Both the position numbers and the translations under genes were made by a program. Shown piece after piece: positions 40,565 to 52,764 of a stretch of DNA of 64,000 bases. The DNA lies in assembly GCA_024362935.1 (NCBI GenBank), contig JANCRA010000007.1, positions 13,518,503 through 13,582,502 on the forward strand, written 5' to 3'. Below the pieces are notes generated by a model. It was not told where the DNA came from, did no database searches, and saw only the letters and a list, made by a program, of their open reading frames with translations. The DNA comes from Setophaga petechia (Eukaryota; Chordata; Aves; Passeriformes; Parulidae). Every line of letters starts with the position of its first letter. Position 1 is the stretch's first letter.

Positions 40565-40780
40565 TCCATGTATTTATGTTCAGAAGGACTTGTTCTCAGC
40601 CTTAATCAGATCAACATGCTTGTAAATGTGTATATTTTTCATAAACTTGGGTGGGCTATTAATCTGTGTAGCCCTAATAAAAATGGCTGTGTGGCAATTA
40701 GTTCTAATCCACCCCTCTATATAAGCACTATTACACACTGGCAGCAAATTATTGGGACAAGTCATTAGAGTTATAATAAT
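40565..40780. promoter_or_regulatory. Candidate conserved non-coding element
   Basis: Unique sequence with clustered TAAT cores (GGGCTATTAATCTGTGTAG, GCCCTAATAAAAATGG, AATTAGTTCTAATCC) and few homopolymers. Short frames are open on both strands at once, as is common in conserved non-coding blocks and not expected of an exon. Inference from texture only. Confidence 0.3.
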
Positions 40781-40904
40781 GAGATCTGGAATATATTGAA
40801 TGTCTGGTTACATAAACACAATCCAGCATACTGTAGGAAATTAAAGGAAATATTACCCAAAGAAAAATAATCAGTCTTTATTTCTATTGTAATACCTTCT
40901 TTTT

Positions 40905-41290
40905 TTCAGATGTTTTCTCATTTTGTCATGTAAGACATTTTAAATCAAGCTGCGAAATAAGAAATGCTAATTGGCAAACTGTGGCAGCAGCTCTCTGGCC
41001 ACAGAGAGCAACACATAACTTTCCCAGGCCTTTCTGGCTAAGGCTGTGAGAAGATCAGAGAAAAGAATGAGAAACAACTCTTATCTTAACTTGCTGCACC
41101 TGTTATTGTGAACATGTGGAATGTGTTATGGAAATTTGTTTACCAAAGGGTGGTTTCTTAATTAGCCAGTGGTGATGGCGTTTTAATTAAAGGACCAATT
41201 AGGTCAACTTGAATCATAACTGTCTATACAAGCAATGGGTTTCTTCATAATGATAATAACATAACAAAGAAATTGATCAGCCTTCAGTGA
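40905..41290. promoter_or_regulatory. Candidate conserved element with TAATTA cluster and hairpin
   Basis: The left half holds a perfect 8-bp inverted repeat, GCTCTCTG (40990-40997) and CAGAGAGC (41002-41009), around a 4-base loop. The right half has three ATTA-core sites in about 50 bases: TTAATTAG (41158-41165), TTTTAATTAAAG (from 41181) and CAATTAGGTCA (about 41206), the last overlapping an AGGTCA nuclear-receptor half site. The density exceeds that of neighbouring A+T-rich DNA by eye. Candidate enhancer with no coding signal. Confidence 0.35.
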
Positions 41291-41293
41291 ATC

Positions 41294-41950
41294 ATGGAGT
41301 CAATGTTAATTATTACCAGTTCAGGGACGCCTTGCAATGACAGCAAACCTTTCAGTAAACTTTATTCTGAGGAACTTGAAAAGCAATCCACTTGCAATGG
41401 ATTGTTTGAATTTTGTGGGCAAGATCTAAATTGCAGCTTGTGTTTTGAAAGAGAGATAAGAGACAGGTACCAGAGCAAGCCTGAAAGCAGCTGGTGCAAT
41501 GAAAGAGCATTGATTCACAGAAGTCTTCAGGCTGCTCATATGAATGGAGTGTTGTGTATTCATACTATCTTCAGAGTGGTCTACTACTTGTCACAAGAAC
41601 CCAACCGGACCTACTTCCCATTTCTCCTGCAAATTCTTTCACACAGAGGTAGGAGAGCCCATGGTGGGAGGATTTGTGGCCAGGCCACAGCTTTGGCTTC
41701 CATCCCCAGCTGGCCTCTCAAGGAGCAAGACCACAGTCAGCCTGGACTGTGGGGATCACCAGCCGTGCAAAATCAAGAGTGGACTGAGATGTCTTTAGGC
41801 TGTGGGAAGAACATCAAAGGAATAATGCTCAAGGCACTTGGGAGTGACCCAGAGGAAAGGAAGAGCCTACATATCAGCATGAGAAATTACTCATCAGCAG
41901 AGCAATCCCCCATAGGGCTCTCAGGGTTAATCAATTTATACTTTATGTAA
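41294..41950 (+). other. Longest open frame, 218 codons, function unknown
   Basis: This is the longest ATG-initiated frame in the window. The translation has unremarkable composition with scattered Cys, no hydrophobic segment, no coiled coil, no repeated unit and no motif I recognise. A second frame (41544-41798) overlaps it, and the region is somewhat G+C-richer after 41640, which lowers stop density. It could be an exon of a non-coding RNA, an orphan single-exon gene or chance. It starts directly beside a candidate enhancer block. I favour chance or lncRNA. Confidence 0.2.
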
Positions 41951-42589
41951 ATCACAGATGAACCTGTCACCTGTTTGCTGGCACTGTGGTCTTTAGCAGT
42001 CTGTCTGCTACTGGATTATTTTAACATTCTAGTGACCCCATAAAGTCACAGCAGTGTTCTCAGTTTCAAGCCACACCTGAGCTCAGGAGCAGTGCAGAAG
42101 CTGGAAGGAATGTACATTTCAGCATCCACGTACCACTAACATTCCAGCCTGTAGCTGTCTTGTATACACAAACTCCCCACTTGTAATAGCTCTACTAACA
42201 GTGACCTGTATGTAAGCACCAGATTTTATACAACCAGCCTGTGCAGGTACAGAGAAGCCAGTGTCTTTTAAAATACAAAATCTCTAATCCAAAAAAATTA
42301 TCACCATAGTTTTGGTACTTATTTACCATATTTTGAATTAAAGCAATGTATCAACTTGTATCAAACCACTTGCTTTATTCCTACTTATAAGCTATATTTA
42401 CTAGTTATTTAAATCTCTCATTATTTGAACTATCCTGAAAATAGGAAATACTGATCTCAGTGAAAAGTCTTGATAACAGAGTTCAACTCTGTGGCTAGAC
42501 AGAGAGAGCATAACTTGTTCTGCATACAAACTTGCCACTGACTCCCAGTTATCTTCAGAAGCTCCATTAATAAAGCAAGACCACAAGAC
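41951..42589. other. Non-coding sequence
   Basis: No gene or element is recognised. It separates the 218-codon frame from the exon-like segment at 42590. Confidence 0.5.
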
Positions 42590-42751
42590 ATGGCTCAACA
42601 CCTAATAGAAAGTTTGGCCTTTGAACCAGCAGAGGAACTTTATTCTTTCATTGAGGATTGCCAGGTCTTGGCTTCTGTCCTGAAGACGTGTCATTCACCA
42701 GAGAAGTTTGTTGTTTCTGTTTGTTCTCAGTATCTGCCCACATATGTAAAG
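42590..42751 (+). other. Possible first coding exon, 54 codons, unidentified
   Basis: The ATG at 42590 has G at -3 and G at +4, a strong initiation context. The frame runs exactly 54 codons to AAAG|GTAAGC, a consensus donor with cut after 42751 in phase 0. The peptide begins MAQHLIESLAFEPAEELYSF and is acidic early with several Cys later. If unspliced the frame ends eight codons on. An in-frame TGA lies upstream, so the ATG is a plausible start. I recognise no homologue, no downstream exon was located, and there is no visible promoter. Chance alignment of these signals is quite possible. Confidence 0.25.
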
Positions 42752-45700
42752 GTAAGCATGTGCCTCTGCAGGCCTTGAAACCTATTTCATATGCCAAAAG
42801 AGAGCAACATTCAGTCCTTATAAAGTAATTGTATTTTTTCATGTGAAATGCTTTTAATTGCATAAGACTTTTTTTAACATTACCATACATAAAGGAAACT
42901 AGCCAGAAGACCTTTTTCTGGGACCTAAGAAATAAAGGTCAAACATTTCCTTTATTTCTGGTCTTTGACACATAGACTTTAAAACATAGCCAAGAAACTA
43001 CACATCTGGCACCTTTGTTCTTACTGTATTAATCTGTTCCCATCCAGTATAAAGCCTGAGTTAATGAATCACTGGTGCTGGATACGATCCTCAGGGAAGT
43101 TTTGAATTTACTGTGCTGTGTTTTATATTGATGGCATGGTGCTGTAGAACTAAAACAGACACCTGCCCTGGCTCAAAGGCATGTCTTTCACATGATTCAA
43201 CTAATAAAGTTATATGAATAGGAATTTATTACTGAATTTTAGGAACACTAAAGTCACTGTTTATATAGTCCAAGGCTGGTCTGATCCTTTAGACACTACA
43301 GTAAATTATGTTGCAGTGTTGTGCCAAATAAACTGAGCTGGCTGTGAATTAGCCTGGGTACCAGAAAGAATATAACCATATTAGCATACTGTTCCAGTAA
43401 TACATAACACCCTGATATACCTTTTTTTAGCTAATATAGCAGCTAAAATTATTTTAATGGAAAGTTACTCTAATCAAATTACTACTGTTTCTATTTGCTC
43501 AGTTGCACTCAGCATTAAGTGATTGGTCTGATCAGGCACCATGACTAGAGACACCCTTCCAAAAGTCTGTTATTTCTCACCTAGGCTAGGCAGTTTTCTC
43601 TGAACTACCCAGAAGAAGGGATTAAATAGGTTAGTTGATCCATTTCCTCTCTTGTGAGCAGCCTTACACAGGCCTGAGGGGGAGACGAGCTCAGGAATGC
43701 TGATGAGATTCTACATTATCTCCCTGATGAAGAGCTTGTTTCTCTAGTCTCTTCCTTTCACACAGTTCTGCCTTTTCAGTCCCCTTGTACTGCTTGTGCT
43801 CAGATAAGGTACTGGTGAAGAAGGTGATTTCATTTCTGCTCTCCTCCCGAGGTCTGGCCCAGGGTGTTCTGTGCTTTGCCAGGTGCAGCACGGCTGCCTG
43901 GGGCTCTGCCCTGCCTGTGTGAGCGAAGGGGCGCCCTCCCTCCCCTTCACTGCTGACCTGCTCTGCCACCTGCACACACGGATAGCCCTGCTGCCTGGAC
44001 TCGAGCAGCAAGGGAGCCTGAAGGAAACAGTCTATCTGTCATCCTCATGGGGAGCAGGAAGGGTTTAATCATAGGACTCAGCCTTTACTCCCTAGTCTCA
44101 TGGACAATCCCTTTTCTGTCCAACAGAATACAGAGAAGTACTCAATGCAAGCAGATTTCTAGGCAATGATACCAATTCAAATATATTTCATTAGCATTCC
44201 CCCACATATTTAGTCAATGGCATTGTGACACCAAAGTTGAAAGACAAAAGAAATTTTAGAAGGAAAGCAAGAGTCTGGAAGATATATAAACTGGCTTAGT
44301 GTAAGTGAAAACAACATACAGAACTACTTAAAAACTGCTGGTTTTACGGCTCCCAACCAGTGTCCATTGAAATTATTGCTTCCTCTGTCAGTTCTTTCTT
44401 GCTGAAGACTTTCAAGGCGCTTACCCATTCTTGCCATTCTTCAAGATCTACCAAATCATTTTTGTAGTTACTAATTTAGGAGAGATGTTTAGCACCTCTT
44501 GTCACTAATCTATGTTTGTCTTGACAACTCAACACCATCTCTAGTCTTTATTACAGCTTATAAATTGAAAATTAATGAGAACTGTTCAAATTGCCTCGCT
44601 GAAATTAACTAGAATATGAAAATATCTGCAATACAAGAACCATAGACCGATGCTGTACAAATATGGCTATGAAACAAGTCAGGCTATTCAGGCTCACCCA
44701 ACCTCCAGTAACAGACAAGACTGGAAGCACCAACACATCAGCTCCACGGAAAAAGCATCCAGAGAGGATCTGACAAGAGCTGGAAGCTGAAGCTTAAGAA
44801 ATAGACATCTATTTAGAAAAAACAGATTCAATTTTAAAATCTTGATTACTTCTCTATTATATTTATTACAAGAAAACAATTTACACTTTCTCATATTTAC
44901 TGATTATTCCTCAGGCTTTTTTGTTTTGAGGTGCTTTTGTTTGGGGTTTTTTTCTTCTTTTTCTTTTTTTTTTCAGCACACATGCATGATGCATAACTGG
45001 CATGTTGTCACACAATAACAACAACACTAACAAAAATGCCCCAGTAAACAATATGAATTTATCACACTAATTAAATATTTATTTTCAATTATTTTTTCAA
45101 GGTCTTATCTTCCCTTCTTCTCTCATTTCCTTTTGCTTTTTTATCAGGATAACAGGGTATGTAAGTCAGAAAATGGATGTGAACCATGCCTTCACTAAAG
45201 ATATAAATTATGTTTCTTACTCCCTTCAAACTCATGTCCTATCTAGTAAAGGAAACTATAGCTGTATACAGAAACTCCAAGCTTGAATTTGCCAATGCCC
45301 CTGACAACTTCATCAATTAGTCCCCATGCTAGTAGGAGAATCTTATGTTACTAAACTTAAGCAGGAAAGGGACTTTTCTTCAGAGGCAAGCAACCATAAA
45401 GCAATCAAGGCATCCAGTCCAGTTAAAAGCCACCAAATTTTCCCAACTCCTTTACAATGCGAGGACAACTGTTTCAGAAGAGTCCCTATAATTTCTAAAA
45501 CATATGATGCTCAGTTCTATTTGTATCAGTATTCCTCTAAAGGCATATAGTCCTCTTTCTTTTCCAGTCTTTCCTCCTAGCAGAAAGAACATTATATTAG
45601 GCTGAATAAATCAAGGTGTTTTTTCCTTCTCTTGTGGAACAGTATATAAGTTTCCCTGTTCATTCCACTCAACTTTTTCTGTTACACCTTGAAATCATCT

Positions 45701-45879
45701 TTCTTTCTTAAGAGAACAGTGTGATCATCATTCCAAAAGAAATCTTCAACACTATCAGTGTTCCCTACATAAATAATTTTTAGACGTATCCTCAGACCAC
45801 ACCTTTTCCACAGCTGTGTTCACTGGTGATTGATAACTCTGCTGTGATGAACTTAGAGGCCCAGAATTCTTCCTTCCCC
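42752..45879. other. Non-coding sequence
   Basis: No gene is recognised. About 43680-44060 is G+C-richer and shows overlapping frames (up to 106 codons) on both strands without domain content. The T-rich tract at 44947-44973 is the main repeat. Part of 45600-45880 may be an upstream continuation of the old CR1 that follows. Confidence 0.5.
44947..44973. repeat. T-rich tract
   Basis: Twenty-seven bases of T with three C interruptions, followed by CAG. It could double as a polypyrimidine tract before an AG acceptor, but no exon is recognised beyond it. Confidence 0.8.
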
Positions 45880-46345
45880 ATTGTTTCCATTTGTATTTCT
45901 TCTAGATTACAATATGAACTGCTGCTTCAATTTGAACAATTAATCCCACCTTTACAGACCATAATCCAGTTCTCTTGTGACATTCTGAACCTCCTGCTTC
46001 TAGGAATCCCTTATCCACTTCTCATCAAGTGTCATTAGCTTGTGTTTATTTTCTGTATCCGGGTCATTAAAAAAAAATTAATATTAGTCCTAAGAGTGGA
46101 CTTAAGAGTCCTTAAACGACTAACTGACTGTGGCCTTCCTTCCCCTTTCAGCATAACCCTCTCTCTCTTCTTTTCAGCCGCTGCTTTATCCACTTCACAG
46201 TCCTTGCACTAATCCCCATCTCACCTGTCTTCACCAATAATTTCCCAGGTGGCACCAAATGCTGTACTGAAGGCCAGAAGGGTTAGAACATTTCCCTTGT
46301 CTTCAAACAAGCTATTACACAAATCTGGGAAAAAAGGGTTGAATT
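45880..46345 (-). mobile_element. Old CR1 LINE fragment, 3' part of ORF2
   Basis: A long ordered series of matches to the reverse complement of ancient CR1 is seen: GGGTCATTAAAAAAAAATTA, ATTAGTCCTAAGAGTGGACT, CCTTTCAGCATAACCCTCT, GCTTTATCCACTTCACAGTC, CACTAATCCCCATCTCACC, AATTTCCCAGGTGGCACC and AAATGCTGTACTGAAGGCC. These correspond to the stretch usually read as 'ggtcattaataaaaatattaaatagtattggtcctaagactgacc' onward. The copy is on the minus strand, full of stops and indels, and clearly dead. Ends are approximate. Confidence 0.7.
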
Positions 46346-46860
46346 TAGATAAAAATCCCAGTTAGAAATAGGCCCTGCACCAAAGGGAATATCAGGAAAG
46401 GAAACACTAATGTCAGGGAGAAAAAAATGTAGACATCAGGATGCTTTTGGTCATTGAACAAAATAGGTGCCATTTAGAATTTCTTGGAATGACTTTGAAA
46501 AGAAAGAGTACAGTAAGAACATTGGCTCCTAAATGATTTTTTTTTTCAGGATAAGTGAAGAGGATTTTGAGGTGTAGAGAAATAAGCTGAGAGAGAAACT
46601 CCCCATGAACAGTCCTGGGTAATTGTGCTGCAGAGTCTGACGACAAGTGAGAGCTGAGTCACTTGAGTTTCAGGCAGCAGCACTGGCCTTTTTTGATGCA
46701 TGGATCACTAATAGTGAGGAAGTAATTATCCACGTGTGTGACATGGTTATACTACTAAATTAAGCTAATTGAGGTGCATCTTCTCTCCTCTGCTCCTCAG
46801 CTCCTGAGTCTTCCAAGTGTATCCAACAAATCTGACAGAAGCACAGCCTCACAGTCTGTG

Positions 46861-46874
46861 ACACACACACATAC
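46861..46874. repeat. Short (AC)n tract
   Basis: Five pure AC units are followed by ATAC. Confidence 0.85.
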
Positions 46875-47140
46875 AGTGTCAGCATGGTTTGCATCCCAGA
46901 AAATTCAAACATGCAACTTAGCCACAGCTTTTTCCTTGCCAGTGATTTATTCACACAAGTATTGGAGAAATTACTCTTGGTTTTCAGTGAGGACTTCTTG
47001 ATCTCATATGTTTTAGATTAAAAGTCATTTAAATTATCAGAGCAAATTCTTACACTGGTATATGCTATTGCTGAATGGATAAGTTCTTTGTCAAGTATGA
47101 CATGAATTGCTACATCACAGGCTTTAAAACTGACTCTTGG

Positions 47141-47176
47141 AAAAAAAAAAACAAACCAAAAGCAACCAAAAAATGT
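47141..47176. repeat. A-rich tract
   Basis: Eleven A are followed by CAAACCAAAAGCAACCAAAAAA. It is a possible decayed plus-strand poly-A tail, with no retroposed body recognised upstream. Confidence 0.75.
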
Positions 47177-50100
47177 CTGAATTGACACTTTTGTTGCAGT
47201 ACATTTCAGTCAACATTTAAAATGCAAAATAAAATTTAAATTTAAAAATCTAAATTCTCTTTGAGAAGTATTAGGTTGTTTTTAAATTGGACTCAGTCCA
47301 CTTCAAGTCCACACAAAACTGACTCGGCCGCATACTCAAGTTTAAAAAGAACTGGGGCATGTTTTTAACTGCTAAGAGTGATTTTTCTTTTCAAATAGCA
47401 GGTTCAGATGATTAATATGAAAATAAAGCTTTTGCTATCAGCCTGTGCAGACAATAAAGCAGCATAGGATATTATGACCTGCAAATAATGTGAATTCATG
47501 TATCCTGCATGCTACAAGTGGGAACTTCATTTAAGATCTGAGTAAATTGGCATGGCAGGGGCAGCAGGAAGGCAACTCAAGGAAGGAATCCTAAGGACCA
47601 GCCCAGTAACACAGAATGGCCCCAATCTTTTTTTCTGGCCTCAAGAATGAAATAACAGATGTCAAGATCCTTTGTTGTAGTCCTGTTGTGGCCTGCCTAT
47701 AGATTGGGATATTTAAATTTCGTTTCCCTGCCTCCACTAGGAGTGTCTTTGAAAGCCTGATGACACTGGCTTTGTGTAGGTGAGGTGGATTTCCTCTATA
47801 GTTCATGTTGGCACAGTAGCACTTGAAATGCAAAACACAAACATTTTCTTAACAGCACTAAATGTCCTCATTATTCAAAGGCATGGAAACAGGCCAGAAA
47901 CTGTTCAGATTACCAGTGAACCATTCAAGCTAGCTGTATGAAAGTAGGTATTATAACATGTGAGAAGGTACAGAGAAAAGTGATGACTCTGTTGACTGCA
48001 GGAACAAAGGCAGCGACAGTATAGGTAGTTTATAGTGCTTAATCCCTATAATCTGAAAGGTGAGAAAGGATCAAGAGGACTGTATTAACTGAACTATATC
48101 TGATTTTAAGGTTATGGTTGCTGCTGAGAGATAATCAAGCACACATTTTAGAACAGTGTGATTTAGAGCAGGAATAATTTCATACCTGACATTGGAATTA
48201 CTTATTCCAGAAAAAAATAATGTATCAGATGCTGTCTAAACAAAAAATAGTGCAGAGGCAGGGACCAGAGGGCTCTCCTGCCTCATTCAAAAGACAACCA
48301 CTATCATGTTAAATAAAATAACATTTTAAAAAATGAGCCTCAATGGGCTGAAGAGCCTTTCTTCCTTCCGACATTCCTGATGTTCTTCATAACATGCCTT
48401 TTTTTTAAAATTACCCCCTCAATTAACTCATAATTGCTGTCCGTGCCATATGAATTATGCAGCATTTGATGTAAATTCAGATTCCCTGGCACTGAACAAA
48501 TCTAAGGGCATTTCAGAACTTGGTGTAATTACAAAAGTAATCCCTTCAGACTGAGAAAGAAAATGAATATCATCTTTTTTCATCCTGGTCAGTTTGTGTG
48601 GTACTCCTGTGCTACGTTTCCCTTGGGCTGCCACGAAAGTGCATGGACTGGGTCTGCCTGAGATGGAATTCATTTTCCCCACTGCAGCCCTAGCAGGGCT
48701 GTACTCCACTGGTGGCTGGAAAGGTGTTTCTAACACACAGTGTTTTGGCCCCTGCTGAGCAGGGCTGGCACAGCATCAGGGCTGTCTCTCCAAGAATTAC
48801 CCCTTACCAATAGGCTGGGAGTGGGCAGGATCTGGGGAGAGACAAAGCCTGGAGAGCTGACCCAAAATGATAAAGTGCAATAAAAGCTAGGAGAAAGAAG
48901 GAGGTGAGGAGCATTTGTTTTTACATTTTCCAGAGAAACTACTATGCATACTGAAATTGCTTCCTGGAAAGGGGTTGTACATTGTCTGCTTATGGGAAAT
49001 AGGGAATAGAGGTTTTGTTTTCCTTTGCCTCTGCTGAGGAGGAGTGATAGAGAGGCTTGGAGGAGCTGAAAAAGCAGAAATAGAGCAAGAAGACAAAAGG
49101 CAAGGATGGGAGACAAGATATCCAGAAGATACTCTGACTGGTAGCACAGGCACATTGCACACCAAATCAACAGTTCTTAAAGCCTACAGATTTTCAGTCT
49201 GAATTTATGCCAGAATTTGGGCTAATGCAAAACTTCTCATTTAAACAAATTTGACACTGAGCTTGACTAAACTCAAAATGAGCTTTCATGATTAATTTTT
49301 CTTCAATACCAGGAGACATAAAATTGCAAGACAACACTGAAAAAGGTTTTGCATAGAAAGTCTCAAATATAGACATGCCTAAACAGTCAGATGAATGAAA
49401 GTCTATTACGAATCTCTCCAAATATGTTTCTCTTAGATTAATTAAATAACACTACCATCAACATATATAAATACAATTCCTTTGTTTAACTCCTCTAAGC
49501 TGACCATAGCTCAGATTCAGTGATACAATGACATTTTCATCTTCTTAATCTATTTAACAAAGATGTGCTATGACCAGTACAATTATGAGAAAGAATTTTT
49601 GAAATACATCAAGCACATCAATACAACTGATAAGACTGTGATTTTCAGCAATTTTTTTATTGTGTTTGCTGCCCCTGATCACTCTAAGAAACTTCTGAAG
49701 CTGCACAAGTAGGAGTGAAGATGGGCTTTAAGCCATGAAGTCACATTCTGCTATTGACCCTGCTGTCAGGGATATTTATGCAGCCCTTCTGATGGATTAC
49801 CTGAGTTTATTATGATCTTTATTGCAAGGAATGTATGAAATAAAAAAGTATGACTATTTCTCCTTTACAGAAGAAAGGTGAGAGTCAAGAAAAACAATAT
49901 GATTTTCCTGAGACAACTTAAAAAAAAAAAGTATGCAAAATCATGGATACTTAATTGAGCATGGCCAAACTTAGGCTTCCTCCTCCACAACAGGAGATAA
50001 GTAAAATTCTACCTCCAATTTTTAACCTGGCAATCACATTCATTTATCTTAGTGTGTGTGGGGGAGAACAATCCAGCTCCTTTCTCAATATACTATAAAC

Positions 50101-50589
50101 ACAGAACTTTTTGCTGAAATAAAGAGCTGAAGAATCAAACTGAGTAGACACTAAGTTCCATACAATATTGAAATAATTGCTACCACTATTCCTCACCTTT
50201 AGTATTCTTGCCTTCTGGTGGTATTTCCTGACTGTCATAAAGGGAATCATTAATATTATCCCTGCTTTGCTGCCTCTTTGTCTCCCCCTCCCCCTGCTCT
50301 TCTCTAAATGGAGACAAGTGCTGTAGTCTCTACTGAAAACTAAAGTATAACAATCTAATTGTTAATCAGCCAGTAGAGAGTGGCTGATAAAGCAAAATGC
50401 CATGATGACTTCTACTTGAGTGTGTAAAAAATTAGGTAAAATTGATCTTTGATATACTCTTACCATGACTTCTCTTTCTGGATACTCAGAATCCTAAACC
50501 CACATTCTTAAAATCAAATGTCCTTCCTTTTTAACAAGCATTATTACAAATCTGAAGTCAATTGATGGTTTGCATTGGCTTGAGCAGGA

Positions 50590-50690
50590 CAATAGTTAAA
50601 CGATGTGCTCAAGGTCATACAGAAAGTCTGTGTGAGGATGAGAAAGATTTTATTAGCTCTGTACATTAACATTTTTTCTCTCTGACAGCT
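50590..50690 (+). mobile_element. MIR-like SINE relic, core/3' part
   Basis: ATAGTTAAACGATGTGCTCA, then AGGTCATACAGAAAGT parallels the MIR phrase ttaagtgacttgcccaaggtcacacagctagt. Only about 50 bases match clearly and the ends are not resolved. Confidence 0.5.
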
Positions 50691-51365
50691 CTAAAATTTA
50701 TTGTCATTTCCCTAGGTAATGCCCTGTATTGCTAGCCTGAAATAATCTGAAGTAAAATTATTTGCTTTCAGAGTTTTTTTAAAGTATCCTAAAAAGATTA
50801 CTGAGTCTGACTTTATTTTCTGATACTTGGAAATAAAGTTGCATTGCTACTGAAACAAAATTCAAGAGTAATTATGTTTCTGTCTAAATATTTGTCAGTA
50901 AAGCTTTTTATTCTGCCTCCCCTTCAAAGTCTGCTACATTCAAAATAGTTAGTCACACCACAGAGCACAGAAATTCCTCTCTGAACATTAGCCATCCAAT
51001 CCAGCTTTTTTTAGAAGCCACCAAGAAAACGGTGACCCCTTCCGCACACATATAATACAGACAGTCACTCATGCATTAACAGCCATAAACCCCCAAAGGT
51101 CGTTTCCATGACAACCCCAGGGTCCTTAATGACCCTGACAGTTCAATGATTTTGTTTTGTTTGAGAGTGAAGGAATAATAAGTCTTCTCCCATCACCCCC
51201 TACCCCCTCTGCTGCACTGATATGCTGTTCATTATCTGATCCCAGGCTCAGCCCTGGAGACAGAGCGGCAGCCAGCTCTGAAAGACAAGAGCCTCGCTGC
51301 AGACAAAGAGCATCGAAGGAGCTGAGCGTGCTCGGCATACTGCAGCAGCACCAGCCTCATTAATT
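50691..51365. other. Non-coding sequence
   Basis: No gene is recognised. The segment 51180-51350 is G+C-richer, with paired short frames on the two strands, and leads directly into the candidate conserved block that follows. The two may be one element. Confidence 0.45.
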
Positions 51366-51620
51366 CCATCACTAGCCCAATGAGTTTAAGCAAGTGCCAG
51401 GGGTATTACAATAGTTTGTAGCAATATGTTGCATAAGTGAGCCCCAAATCACTGTACAGTTATTTAGAAAGTACATTTTGCATACCACTAGCAGGACTGT
51501 TTCTGTTAATGATGTGTGCCAGAAACACAATAAGACATTGCAGCTAGTCTGCAGCAAGACCTATAATTTTAATGACATGATGAATAAGGCAATTAATGTA
51601 CTTCAATCTATTTCCCATAT
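51366..51620. promoter_or_regulatory. Candidate conserved non-coding element
   Basis: Unique, low-homopolymer sequence with no coding signal. It carries GTTAATGATG, ATAATTTTAATGACATGATG and AAGGCAATTAATGTAC near its right end, the sort of clustered homeodomain cores seen in vertebrate developmental enhancers. Judged by eye; no conservation data. Confidence 0.3.
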
Positions 51621-52764
51621 GTATCATATTTAACTTCAGAGAACTAAAGAGATATCCAAGAGAAAGAAGTGCAATAATGCATCACTAAATGAGTAGGCTA
51701 TTCCTAATTCTTTGAATGCAGGTTTCTTAGTACTGCTCTGCAGCTGAATCCTCTATTCTTTAATTAGAAATCAGCTACAGGCATATGCAGACTTCCATTC
51801 CCAATATTATATAGAGTCTCCATTAAATGCTACAGAAATTGGTTCGTTGATCCAATGTAATTCTTTATGAAATTCCACTAAAAGCAGCTTCCATTGTTTA
51901 CATGAATCTATATCCATTCATTTGATCCCAGCCCAGCATTACCTCGTCATGACTATGGTCTTACTAGTGCCATATTAAACCAGCTCTTTGGTGACCTGTT
52001 TTATGGATGGATGAATCTAAATTGCCTTCGTTTTCCTTCACTTCATAGATTAACTGTGCATTGAACATAAATGGTATAAATTATGGCTTCCAAAAGGTTT
52101 CTCTAAGTAGAATCAATGGCCATTGGCTTTCAGAGTCACTACAAGCTGCAACTGTGTGGGGAGACCACATTTGTGTCTTCCTCTTCCTACTCACACTGAG
52201 AGCTCGAGGCAGTGTCCTGGGACTAAAGCCCTCAGTTAGAGCTGAAAGGTCCCTGTCTTTACAGATAGATATGCTACTGTTAGTTTTGTACCTGTAACAT
52301 AAGAGGTGGTCCAACCTTCCTAATGAGAGTGAGAATGTGCTTTAGATCAAATTATAACAATTTTGCTGTGTTCAACTTTACTGTATAACATTCAATCCTT
52401 TGATCTAGAGAAGTGCTTAACTTCAGATGGCTTTAGGAGAAACATGCTATGGCACAATCCCCTCAGGGTACACCCATGCTTAGAACACAAGCCCTATAAT
52501 GCAGCCATCCAGAACTGTCCCTAACTCTTCAGTTCAATTCCCTGGAATTTATTAAAAAAATGTATCTTTTAGACAAATTAATATTCCCAGAGAAACTATC
52601 TCCCTCAGTACTTGAACTCAATAAGCAGCTTGAATTTTTGTTGCTCTTTAAACATTACATTTAGTCATTATTTGGGGAAAGTTAATCAGTATTCTCTGGG
52701 ATAAAAAATCTAAATTTTTGCTTTATTCTGAATAGTAGAATCTAATATGAATCAAACTACTCAC
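51621..52764. other. Non-coding sequence
   Basis: No gene or identified element is seen. Short frames near 52061-52314 overlap on opposite strands and have no protein-like features. Confidence 0.5.

Larger units (their letters stand above)
46346..50589. other. Non-coding sequence, possible LINE crumbs
   Basis: No gene is recognised. CCTCAATGGGCTGAAGAGCC near 48341-48360 resembles a phrase near the 3' end of L3/CR1-type LINEs, and 47960-48100 faintly recalls a plus-strand CR1; both are too weak to call. A 146-codon minus-strand frame (48730-49170) overlaps a 92-codon frame and has no domain. A MIR-like phrase near 49865-49920 is very decayed. Confidence 0.45.

Noticed and set aside
43691..44068. 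106-codon frame (-) and companions
   Set aside because: Same explanation: a G+C-rich patch with mutually overlapping frames and no motif.
45826..46038. 70-codon frame (+)
   Set aside because: It lies on the antisense strand of an old CR1 fragment.
47960..48100. Possible plus-strand old CR1
   Set aside because: Only one or two vague phrases match, with no consistent order of similarity.
48730..49170. 146-codon open frame (-), hydrophobic N-terminal half
   Set aside because: The hydrophobicity comes from purine-rich + strand sequence, a 92-codon frame overlaps it in another phase, and nothing resembles a known membrane protein.
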